A program made the position numbers and the translations under genes. Below are positions 1 through 6,537 of a stretch of 10,689 nt of DNA, in pieces. The stretch is taken from contig CABQCB010000043.1 in assembly GCA_902462475.1 (NCBI GenBank), positions 1-10,689 on the forward strand, read 5' to 3'. This stretch comes from an uncultured Oscillibacter sp. (lineage in GTDB: Bacteria > Bacillota_A > Clostridia > Oscillospirales > Oscillospiraceae). A model generated the notes under the pieces. It did not search any database and was not told the DNA's origin. It saw only the letters and a list, made by a program, of their open reading frames with translations. Within the stretch, counting starts at the first letter, position 1; every line of letters starts with the position of its first letter.

Positions 1-1
1 T

Positions 2-802
2 CTACAGCAGGGCCACGTCCAAAATATTCTTGTCGGTCTCCACCAGCAGCTTCTTGGCACGGTTGATCCTTGCATAGAGCACATACTGGGACGGGCTCAT
101 GGAGGTGTGCTTTTTGAAGTAGGTGGAAAAGTAAAACGGATTCATATGTGCGATCTCTGCAAACATGGAAAGAGACAGCGACTGGGCCAGGTTTTCATCG
201 ATGTAGCTGATGATCCGCTCGATCATCTGGTTGGGCGGCGCCGAGGACGTCCGCTGGTTCAAATTGAGCTGGCCGTCCTCCTGATAGTACCGGCGGATCT
301 CCAGCAGCATCTCCAAAAGATGGACCTTGGCATACCAGGCAAAGTCCCCCTCCAGCTCCCCCGCCCTTCGGGTCAAAACGGAAAAGAGCTGACTGAGCCG
401 GTCCAGCGGCCGGCGCTGGCCGCTGAGCTTGTGGGTGGGGAGATTCTGACTTCCCGAGAAAACGGAAAGATAATGCTGGTCAAAGCCCATGGGCCCGTTG
501 GGTGATATGAAAGCAGGGATAAACGAGAGGACCCAGTAGTCCAGCTTTTCCGACAGCACCGCGTGGATGCGGGCGTTCTCGCTCTCCGCCGCCACAAAAA
601 AATCCCCGGCGGCAGCCGTATAGCGGTTGCCGTCAATGGAAATGGTGGCTTCCCCGCCCATGATGCCCACCACCACCAGCGGAAGCGTCTCCTTGGGCGG
701 CAAAAGCGGGTGGTCCGGCTGCAGCGCAAAGGCCGGCAGCATGCATGGCTGCAGGGCCAAATATTTCGTTTTGCGATACCAAACACAATACTGGTCAGCC
801 AT
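2..802 (-). CDS. AraC-family transcriptional regulator, apparently truncated at the C-terminus
   Basis: A 266-residue DNA-binding regulator, probably controlling the divergent transport operon. Residues about 10-120 look like the cupin-type ligand-binding domain of AraC proteins (GEATISIDGNRY followed by AAGDFFV). Residues about 190-266 form the AraC helix-turn-helix region: the first HTH is clear (SLSMFAEIAHMNPFYFSTYFKK), and the linker helix (RINRAKKLLVET) leads into ILDVALL. There a TAG stop (plus 2-4) cuts the frame. Family members normally continue about 25-30 residues through the second recognition helix (VGF...YFSRVFKK), so the second HTH is missing. With one base left in the window, a real short protein, a nonsense mutation, a frameshift and a sequencing error cannot be told apart. 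The start at 802 is supported by AGAGGA (plus 807-812), five bases upstream. It is transcribed away from the solute-binding protein gene, the usual layout for a local AraC regulator of a sugar importer. The inducer is unknown. Confidence 0.85.
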   Translation of the reverse strand: MADQYCVWYRKTKYLALQPCMLPAFALQPDHPLLPPKETLPLVVVGIMGGEATISIDGNRYTAAAGDFFVAAESENARIHAVLSEKLDYWVLSFIPAFISPNGPMGFDQHYLSVFSGSQNLPTHKLSGQRRPLDRLSQLFSVLTRRAGELEGDFAWYAKVHLLEMLLEIRRYYQEDGQLNLNQRTSSAPPNQMIERIISYIDENLAQSLSLSMFAEIAHMNPFYFSTYFKKHTSMSPSQYVLYARINRAKKLLVETDKNILDVALL

Positions 803-1119
803 GCATTCCTCTTTCTCCCTGACACATCTGTGGGCTGCAACCTGAACATTTCTTCCATAATTATGCCACAGGATGGCTGGCCGCGATGTTATGTAAATAC
901 AGCATTTCCAAACATCACAACACCGTACTTGCGCCTATTTGCCCCCTAACATTCACATTTAAGTATAATAGCGTCTTTTTGTGCAATGTCCATATAATTT
1001 GGCGATTTGCAAATAAAAGTTTGTAAAATTCCAATATGAGTTGATGCGGTGCGGCGGGAAAATGGGCTACACTGAAATCATCCACTAAACCTCGGCAACA
1101 TGAAGAAAGGAAGATGACA
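803..1119. promoter_or_regulatory. Divergent control region between the AraC gene and the transport operon
   Basis: This gene-free stretch of about 310 bases is AT-rich compared with its neighbours, as expected for a divergent promoter region. On the plus strand there are two exact TATAAT boxes, at 964-969 and 993-998. The first has a weak -35 partner (TTGCCC, 939-944) at a long 19-base spacing; the second has no convincing -35, which would fit activator-dependent transcription. Two perfect 10-base palindromes are present: ATTTGCAAAT (1005-1014) and CATAATTATG (856-865). The latter contains a CATAAT that could act as a minus-strand -10 for the AraC gene, although no good -35 accompanies it. 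These are candidate sites only. No riboswitch, small gene or RNA gene was recognised here. Confidence 0.5.
939..969 (+). promoter_or_regulatory. Candidate promoter of the transport operon
   Basis: TTGCCC (939-944, four of six matches to the sigma-A -35 consensus) and a perfect TATAAT (964-969) are separated by 19 bases. Transcription would start near 976 and give a leader of about 145 bases before the binding-protein gene. A second TATAAT at 993-998 is an alternative -10. The poor -35 suggests the promoter needs an activator, consistent with the neighbouring AraC gene, but this is inference. Confidence 0.35.
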
Positions 1120-2370
1120 ATGAAAAAGCTTGGTAGTCTCATGCTTGTGTCGGCATTGCTCTGCACCCTTCTGGCTGGCTGCGGCCAGAAAGAACAAACC
1201 CCTTCTTCCGATGGATCTTCCTCCGGCGAATCCGTGGAACTGAACCTGTACTACTGGGATGAGAGCTTCAACGATGCCATGGCGCAGATCGTTGCGGACT
1301 TTGAATCCACCCACGAAAATATCAAGATCAACCTCACCACCATTCCCTGGGGCGAATACTGGACCAAGCTGCAGACCGCCCTTCCCACCGATTCCGGCCC
1401 GGACATCTTCTGGTGCAATTACATGTACAGCCTGGAATTCATCCCCAACAACCTGATGCTGCCGGTGGACACCACCAACGTGGACACCTCCCAGTATGTG
1501 GCCGAGGCGCTGGACATGCTCTCCTCCGACGGGAAGCTGTACGCCGTGCCGTTCATGCTGGACAGCGTGGCCATGGTCTATAACAAGGACATGTTCGACG
1601 CCAAGGGCATCGCCTATCCCACCGCCGACTGGACCTGGGAGGACCTGCGGGCCACCGCCGCCGCGCTGACGGACGACTCCACCTACGGCTACTGCCTGGA
1701 CTACCAGTCCCAGATGGGCACGTTCAACTTCCTGCTGCAAAACGGTGTGACGGTCTACGAAGAGGACGGCCTGACCCCCAACTTCAACAGCGACGCCGCC
1801 AAGGAGGCCTTCAACTTCCAGTATGACCTGGTCTTCACGGACAAGTCCTCCCCCAACGCCGCCCAGCTGAGCGAGCTGAGCAAGGGCGACCGCTTCATGG
1901 CCGGTCAGGTGGCCATGACCTACTGCACCTCTCCCTATGTGGCTACCTACTATGACGCCCTGGGCGACGCGCTGGGCTGCGTGGAGCTGCCCGCGGGCAA
2001 GGAAGAGGCCTGCACCCTCAACGCCGTGGGCTTTGCCGGCTCGGCCAACACCACCCACCCGGAGGAGGTCCAGCAGTTCCTGGAGTACGCCTCCACCGTC
2101 CAGTGCCAGAACATGATCGCCCAGAGCGGCATGCCCGCCTGCCTGGACGCTGCCCAGACCTGGGTCGCCAACTTCCCCGAGGACGTGAACGCCGCCGCGT
2201 TTATCAACATGCTGGATGTGGCGCACCGCCTGCCCCTGTCTGTGAAGAGCCCCGCTGCCACCAGAAGCGCCTATGAGTCTGAGTGCGGCAACATCTTCTC
2301 CGGCAACAAGACGGTGGAGCAAGGCCTCAACGACGCCGTTGCCGCCGTGGAAGCCGAGCTGGGCGCGTGA
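1120..2370 (+). CDS. Extracellular solute-binding lipoprotein (family 1) of a CUT1-type sugar ABC importer
   Basis: A membrane-anchored receptor of about 416 residues that captures a substrate outside the cell and delivers it to the two permeases encoded next. The N-terminus is a lipoprotein signal: KK, a hydrophobic run, then the lipobox LAGC, so the mature protein should begin at the cysteine about 21 residues in, followed by a Ser/Gly-rich linker. The rest matches the family 1 (MalE-like) pattern: ELNLYYWDE at the start of the first lobe, then IPWGEYWTKLQTAL and SGPDIFW, GKLYAVPFMLDSVAMVYNKDMF, and a C-terminal NIFSGNKTVEQGLNDAV helix. I chose ATG 1120 over ATG 1114 because AAAGGAAG (1106-1113) leaves only about two bases before 1114 but about eight before 1120. 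It is the first gene of the operon and is followed by a strong inverted repeat, which may favour high expression of the receptor relative to the permeases. Substrate cannot be read from sequence; an oligosaccharide or glycoside is likely by family. Confidence 0.93.
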   Translation: MKKLGSLMLVSALLCTLLAGCGQKEQTPSSDGSSSGESVELNLYYWDESFNDAMAQIVADFESTHENIKINLTTIPWGEYWTKLQTALPTDSGPDIFWCNYMYSLEFIPNNLMLPVDTTNVDTSQYVAEALDMLSSDGKLYAVPFMLDSVAMVYNKDMFDAKGIAYPTADWTWEDLRATAAALTDDSTYGYCLDYQSQMGTFNFLLQNGVTVYEEDGLTPNFNSDAAKEAFNFQYDLVFTDKSSPNAAQLSELSKGDRFMAGQVAMTYCTSPYVATYYDALGDALGCVELPAGKEEACTLNAVGFAGSANTTHPEEVQQFLEYASTVQCQNMIAQSGMPACLDAAQTWVANFPEDVNAAAFINMLDVAHRLPLSVKSPAATRSAYESECGNIFSGNKTVEQGLNDAVAAVEAELGA

Positions 2371-2405
2371 TACGCCCCCTTTCCCCGCAGCCAATCCTAC
2401 GGAAC

Positions 2406-2440
2406 GACTCTACCGCTGCCGGTCCGGCAGCGGTAGAGTC
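2406..2440. repeat. Perfect inverted repeat (intercistronic hairpin) between binding-protein and permease genes
   Basis: The left arm GACTCTACCGCTGCC (2406-2420) is the exact reverse complement of 2426-2440, with GGTCC between them; the whole 35 bases are symmetrical about the central T. RNA would fold into a very stable 15-bp stem. No T-run follows (the next bases are AAACTAAG), so it is not a standard intrinsic terminator. It lies between the receptor stop (2370) and the permease ribosome binding site (2446-2451). Hairpins in this position in sugar-importer operons commonly protect the receptor message from 3' decay or partly limit downstream expression; that role is inferred here. Confidence 0.8.
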
Positions 2441-2456
2441 AAACTAAGAGGCTAAT

Positions 2457-3428
2457 ATGGAAAACATGACAGGAAAACGAAATAACCAGGTATCCCTGCA
2501 TCAGACCCGCAGCGGTGTCCGCTACCGGCTCAAGCAGATCCACGACTCGGAAAAGTTCAACGGATATCTCTTCATCGCGCCCCTGGTGCTGGGCGTGCTG
2601 ATTTTTTCCATCCTTCCCATTCTGTTTGCTTTTGCCATGTCCTTTACGGACTGGAACAGCCTGTCCGCTCCCCAGATCGTCGGCACGCTGAATTATTCCA
2701 AGCTCCTGCAGGACCCGAATCTCGGCATCGAGCTGCGCAACACCCTCCTCTATACCATCGGAACGGTGCCGGTCACGCTGATCCTGGCCGTTCTCATCGC
2801 CAACGCGCTCAACCAGAAGATCCCCTGCCGGGGACTGTTCCGCACCATTTACTTTCTCCCGGTGGTCACCATGCAGGTGGCCGTGGCCATGGTCTGGCGC
2901 TGGCTGCTCAATTCCCAGTTCGGCGTGGTGAACCAGGTGCTGGCCTGGTTTGGGATCGAGGGACCCATGTGGCTGGGCGACTCCAATTTCATCATGATCG
3001 CCGTCATCATCGTCACCGTGTGGAACAAGCTGGGCTACAACACCATCATTTTGCTGGCCGGCCTGCAGGGGATCTCGGATTCCTATTACGAGGCCGCAGA
3101 CATCGAGGGGATCTCGGCCGTGAAAAAATTCACGAAGATCACCCTGCCGCTGCTCTCTCCGTCCATCTTCTTCGTCTCCATCACCCTGACCATGGACGCC
3201 CTGAAGGCCTTCGACATCATCTACATCTTCACGGGAAGCGGCGCCGATTCCTCCTCCAGCCCCATGCTCAAGGCCATTCGGACGATGGTATACGGCATCT
3301 ATGAAAACGGATTTATCAACATGAAGATGGGTTACGCCTGTGCGGAAGCCGTCATTCTGTTTTGCATCATCATGGCCATCACGGCCCTTCAATTCTACAT
3401 GCAGAAAAAATGGGTCTACTATGACTGA
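2457..3428 (+). CDS. Sugar ABC transporter permease, MalF/UgpA/LacF type
   Basis: A 323-residue inner-membrane subunit forming half of the import channel. After a polar cytoplasmic N-terminus (1-35), hydrophobic segments lie at about 37-61, 97-118, 131-150, 177-202, 235-258 and 294-315, the six-span core of the binding-protein-dependent permease family. The cytoplasmic coupling loop with the EAA motif is clear at about 212-231 (EAADIEGISAVKKFTKITLP); it docks onto the ATPase encoded at the end of the operon. The start at 2457 is supported by AAGAGG (2446-2451) five bases upstream. The gene follows the hairpin at 2406-2440 and is 14 bases from the second permease, so the two should be co-translated in similar amounts. 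The length and the long N-terminus before the first span fit the MalF-like rather than the MalG-like partner. Confidence 0.93.
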   Translation: MENMTGKRNNQVSLHQTRSGVRYRLKQIHDSEKFNGYLFIAPLVLGVLIFSILPILFAFAMSFTDWNSLSAPQIVGTLNYSKLLQDPNLGIELRNTLLYTIGTVPVTLILAVLIANALNQKIPCRGLFRTIYFLPVVTMQVAVAMVWRWLLNSQFGVVNQVLAWFGIEGPMWLGDSNFIMIAVIIVTVWNKLGYNTIILLAGLQGISDSYYEAADIEGISAVKKFTKITLPLLSPSIFFVSITLTMDALKAFDIIYIFTGSGADSSSSPMLKAIRTMVYGIYENGFINMKMGYACAEAVILFCIIMAITALQFYMQKKWVYYD

Positions 3429-3442
3429 GGGGAGGCCTGCCT

Positions 3443-4276
3443 ATGAAACGAGTGCATAAAATCAGCGGGGGCAAAATCCTGCTGGTCTCCCTGCTGTCTC
3501 TGGGCAGCATCATCATGGTCTTTCCCTTTATCTGGATGGTCCTGACCTCCTTCAAGACCTTCGCCGAGTCTGTGGCGCTGCCCATCGTGTGGTTCCCCTC
3601 GGAGTGGAACTTCAACAACTATGCGGAGGTATTGGAAAAGCTCGACTTCATCACCTACTACAAAAACACCATCATCTATACCGGCGTTGTGCTGTTCGGG
3701 CAGCTGTTTCTATGCTCCCTGGCGGGATACGCCTTTGCCCGGCTGAACTTCCGCTTCAAAAACGTGATCTTCTTCTTGATTCTGGCGGTGTTGATGGTCC
3801 CGCCGCAGATGACCCTGATCCCCCGCTACCAGATGATGAACTATCTTGGGTGGGTGGATACCTACAAGGGGCTCATCATCCCCATCATTCCCAGCGCGTA
3901 CGGCACCTTCTTCCTGCGCCAGTTCTTCATGACGCTCCCCCGGGAGTTGGAGGACTCCGCCAAAATCGACGGCTGCTCCTACTTCCGGATCTACTGGAAC
4001 ATCATGCTGCCCCTGTGCACCAGCGCCCTGGTGGCCTACGGCATCATCACGGCCATCGCCACCTGGAATGACCTTCTGTGGCCGCTCATCGTCACCAACT
4101 CCAACAGCATGCGGGTGCTCTCCGTGGCCATGGCCTGCCTGCAGGGGCAAAACGGCACCAAATACCAGCTGCTGATGGCCGCCAGCGTCCTTTCCACCAT
4201 TCCCACGCTGATCGCGTTCATCTTCGGCCAGAAGCACTTCATCAAGGGCATCGCCCTGACGGGGATCAAGGGGTGA
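3443..4276 (+). CDS. Sugar ABC transporter permease, MalG/UgpE/LacG type
   Basis: A 277-residue membrane protein, the second half of the import channel. Hydrophobic segments are visible near 12-36, 76-98, 108-122, 141-162, 192-216 and 241-262. The coupling loop is present at about 168-190 (ELEDSAKIDG, then FRIYWNIMLP), with the EAA letters replaced by DSA, a common variation in MalG-type subunits. The early motif ESVALP...FPSEWNFNNYAEVL after the first span is typical of this half. The start at 3443 has GGGGAGG (3429-3435) about seven bases upstream. The gene overlaps nothing: 14 bases separate it from the MalF-type gene, and three bases separate its TGA from the amidohydrolase ATG, so translation is probably coupled through the operon. 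Confidence 0.93.
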   Translation: MKRVHKISGGKILLVSLLSLGSIIMVFPFIWMVLTSFKTFAESVALPIVWFPSEWNFNNYAEVLEKLDFITYYKNTIIYTGVVLFGQLFLCSLAGYAFARLNFRFKNVIFFLILAVLMVPPQMTLIPRYQMMNYLGWVDTYKGLIIPIIPSAYGTFFLRQFFMTLPRELEDSAKIDGCSYFRIYWNIMLPLCTSALVAYGIITAIATWNDLLWPLIVTNSNSMRVLSVAMACLQGQNGTKYQLLMAASVLSTIPTLIAFIFGQKHFIKGIALTGIKG

Positions 4277-4279
4277 GGC

Positions 4280-5371
4280 ATGGACAAGGCGTGGATCGAC
4301 GGACATTTTCACCTGAGCCTCACTAGGACCATGAGCCGCCTTCAAAACGTGGATGACACCATCCGGGTGCTGGACGAGTGCCATCTGGAGGCCATCTGCA
4401 TCCAGAATATCGTTTTGTGGTATCCGGAGCACCTGCTGCGCAATCCCCTCTCCCTGCTGGCCAAGCTCCGGCGGCCCCGGCAGATCTTTTCCTTCGGCGG
4501 GATCCGATTCCCCTCCCCCGACCGGCCGGACAAGCACTTTGACTATCTGCACCAGGCCCAGCAGCTGATCGCCCTGGGGTTTGACGGGATCAAGCTCTTC
4601 GGCAAGCCCAATATGCGGGAGGCCTTCGGCGAGCCCTTTGACTCCCCCGTTTTCCGCGGGATGTTTGACTGGCTGGAGGCCGAGGGCATCCCGGTGCTCT
4701 TTCACGTGGGCGACCCCAGAGAATTCTGGAGTGCCCGGGCCGCGCCCAAATTCGCCCTGGAGCAGGGATGGATCTACAGCCAGGTCCCCTTTGACGCCTA
4801 CTACGAGGAGATCGAGGGCCTGATGGAGCAGCACCCCCGGCTGAACATCCTCTTCCCCCACTTTTTCTTTCTGTCCGACGATCTGCCCCGGCTGCGCGCA
4901 TTCCTCCGGCGGTGGGAGACCGTTTGGATCGACATCACCCCCGGCAGTGAGATGTACCACAACTTCACAAAATTCCCTGCCCAAAGCAAGCTGTTCTTTG
5001 AAGAGTTTCAGGACCGGATCCTGCTGGGCACGGACAACACGGGAAACGCCTCCGGCGAAACGGGCGACTGCGCCGCCAGAGCCGCCGACCGCCTGCGGAC
5101 CATTGGCGACTTCCTCTGCACCGCCAGTGCCGCAGGATGGGGCGAACGCTTTTGCGGGCTGGAGCTAAGGGAGCCTGTGGTGGAGAAGATCGTGCGGAAC
5201 AATTTTTACGCTTTTGTTGGGGCACGGCTTCCCCGTCCCGTCAATGGAGCGGACGCGTTCCGTTTCTCTCAGGACATGGCGCGTCTGGCAGGGCAGGCGG
5301 GCAATCCGGCGCTGGACCGGGAATTTGCCCGGGTCCTGCACCAGTATCAAACGTTATTCGGGTTTTCGTAA
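4280..5371 (+). CDS. Metal-dependent amidohydrolase family protein (amidohydrolase 2 / COG2159-like)
   Basis: A 363-residue, probably cytoplasmic TIM-barrel enzyme. The metal-site pattern of the amidohydrolase superfamily can be followed in order: D-G-H9-F-H11 on the first strand, GIKLF with K105, LFHVGD with H142, LFPHFFF with H194, and LLGTDNT with D252. These are the expected metal ligands and catalytic acid. There is no signal peptide or membrane segment. Members of this group include decarboxylases, hydratases and hydrolases of small acids and lactones, and the exact reaction cannot be assigned. The gene sits inside the importer operon, three bases after the MalG-type permease and 14 bases before the ATPase, so it probably acts on the imported compound or a product of it. 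AAGGGG (4268-4273) within the end of the permease gene is the likely ribosome binding site, six bases from the ATG. General family confidence is high; specific function is unknown. Confidence 0.85.
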   Translation: MDKAWIDGHFHLSLTRTMSRLQNVDDTIRVLDECHLEAICIQNIVLWYPEHLLRNPLSLLAKLRRPRQIFSFGGIRFPSPDRPDKHFDYLHQAQQLIALGFDGIKLFGKPNMREAFGEPFDSPVFRGMFDWLEAEGIPVLFHVGDPREFWSARAAPKFALEQGWIYSQVPFDAYYEEIEGLMEQHPRLNILFPHFFFLSDDLPRLRAFLRRWETVWIDITPGSEMYHNFTKFPAQSKLFFEEFQDRILLGTDNTGNASGETGDCAARAADRLRTIGDFLCTASAAGWGERFCGLELREPVVEKIVRNNFYAFVGARLPRPVNGADAFRFSQDMARLAGQAGNPALDREFARVLHQYQTLFGFS

Positions 5372-5385
5372 GCGAGGAGATCGAC

Positions 5386-6486
5386 ATGGCAGGAATTCGT
5401 CTGGAGCACATCAAAAAAACATACGGAAAAAACACCACGGTCATCGAGGACCTGAGCCTGACCATTCAGGACAAGGAGTTCGTGGTCTTGGTGGGGCCGT
5501 CCGGCTGCGGAAAATCCACCACCCTGCGGATGATCGCGGGGCTGGAGACCATCACCGGCGGCGACCTGTACATCGGCGACCAGCGGGTCAATGACATGGC
5601 CCCCAAGGACCGGGACATCGCCATGGTATTCCAGAACTACGCGCTCTATCCCCATATGAGCGTCTACAAAAACATCGCCTTCGGCATGGAGCTGCGCCAC
5701 GTACCCAAGGACGAGATCCAGAAAAAAGTCCTGTGGGCCGCCAAGATCCTGGACCTGGAGCCGTATCTGGACCGCAAGCCCAAAGCACTCTCCGGCGGAC
5801 AGCGCCAGCGGGTGGCGCTGGGCCGCGCCATGGTCCGCAACCCCTCCGTCTTTTTGCTGGACGAGCCCCTTTCCAATCTGGACGCCAAGCTGCGCACCGA
5901 GATGCGCAGCCAGATCACCAAACTGCACCAGCAGCTGCAGACCACCTTCGTCTACGTGACCCATGACCAGATCGAGGCCATGACCATGGGCGACCGCATC
6001 TGCGTGATGAAAGACGGCGAGGTCCAGCAGTTTGATACGCCCCAGACGCTTTACGACCGCCCCTGCAACATGTTTGTGGCCGGGTTCATCGGCTCTCCGC
6101 AGATGAATTTCATCCATACCCGGGTCCAGAAGGCCGACGGCGCGTATTTTCTGGAGTTCGGGGCGTGGAAAACGAAGGTCCCCATGGAAAAGATCCGGGA
6201 TACCGACTTCGACGCCTATGTGGGCAAGGAGATCTGCATGGGCATCCGCTCGGAAGACGTGCATCTTGCAAAGGACGACGAGCCGTTCAAGATCACGGCC
6301 CACATCGACCTGGCAGAGATGATGGGCAACGAGATCTACCTGTACATCACGGCCTTCGGCCAGCAGATGGTGGCCCGGGTCCCCGCCCGCTCCGCCGTGC
6401 ACACGGGAGACGATCTTTCCATGTGCATCGACCCGGAGAACCTGCACCTATTTGACCTTTCCACGCAGCAGCGGATCGGAACATGA
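5386..6486 (+). CDS. Sugar ABC transporter ATP-binding protein, MalK/UgpC/MsmK type
   Basis: A 366-residue cytoplasmic ATPase that powers the importer through the EAA loops of the two permeases. All motifs are intact: Walker A GPSGCGKST (37-45), Q-loop VFQNYALYPH (Q83), signature LSGGQRQR (136-143), Walker B VFLLDEP (155-161), D-loop SNLDAKLR and switch histidine H193 (YVTHDQ). Residues about 235-366 form the regulatory OB-fold (TOBE) domain of CUT1 ATPases, including GFIGSPQMNF and MGIRSEDVHL. An open frame extends upstream to 5137, but it overlaps the amidohydrolase; the ATG at 5386 gives the standard family N-terminus (MAGIRLEHIKKTYG) and has GAGGAG (5374-5379) six bases upstream. It is the last gene of the operon, directly before a strong terminator. 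Annotation pipelines often name this group ugpC or msmK, but the name would not tell the substrate, so no symbol is given. Confidence 0.95.
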   Translation: MAGIRLEHIKKTYGKNTTVIEDLSLTIQDKEFVVLVGPSGCGKSTTLRMIAGLETITGGDLYIGDQRVNDMAPKDRDIAMVFQNYALYPHMSVYKNIAFGMELRHVPKDEIQKKVLWAAKILDLEPYLDRKPKALSGGQRQRVALGRAMVRNPSVFLLDEPLSNLDAKLRTEMRSQITKLHQQLQTTFVYVTHDQIEAMTMGDRICVMKDGEVQQFDTPQTLYDRPCNMFVAGFIGSPQMNFIHTRVQKADGAYFLEFGAWKTKVPMEKIRDTDFDAYVGKEICMGIRSEDVHLAKDDEPFKITAHIDLAEMMGNEIYLYITAFGQQMVARVPARSAVHTGDDLSMCIDPENLHLFDLSTQQRIGT

Positions 6487-6490
6487 GCAT

Positions 6491-6525
6491 AAAAAGGCCC
6501 CGGCGCAATGCGCCGGGGCCTTTTT
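6491..6525. terminator. Bidirectional intrinsic terminator shared by two convergent operons
   Basis: A perfect 16-bp stem pairs AAAAAGGCCCCGGCGC (6491-6506) with 6510-6525 around a three-base loop (AAT). On the plus strand it ends in a run of six T (6521-6526); on the minus strand the A-run 6491-6495 reads as five T. It begins five bases after the ATPase stop (6486) and lies 12 bases beyond the end of the minus-strand gene at 6538, so it can terminate both. Confidence 0.93.
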
Positions 6526-6537
6526 TCCGCGCCGCGG

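Noticed and set aside
1114..1119. ATG at 1114 as the start of the solute-binding protein
   Set aside because: It is only about two bases from the AGGA core of the ribosome binding site; ATG 1120 has normal spacing and gives a typical MKK lipoprotein signal.
1078..2394. Long minus-strand open frame (438 codons) opposite the solute-binding protein gene
   Set aside because: Its translation is low-complexity (Gly, Val, His-rich) with no recognisable domain, as expected for a shadow of a GC-biased gene; the plus-strand frame has a full family match, signal peptide and ribosome binding site.
2406..2440. Intrinsic terminator after the solute-binding protein gene
   Set aside because: No T-run follows on either strand, and the operon continues with closely spaced co-directional permease genes.
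3710..4984. Long minus-strand open frame (424 codons) across the permease and amidohydrolase genes
   Set aside because: It spans parts of two well-supported genes on the other strand, and its composition is repetitive Gly/Val/His/Asp with no motif.
5137..5385. Upstream extension of the ABC ATPase frame
   Set aside because: It overlaps the amidohydrolase by over 200 bases and adds no family residues; the ATG at 5386 has a good ribosome binding site and gives the standard N-terminus.
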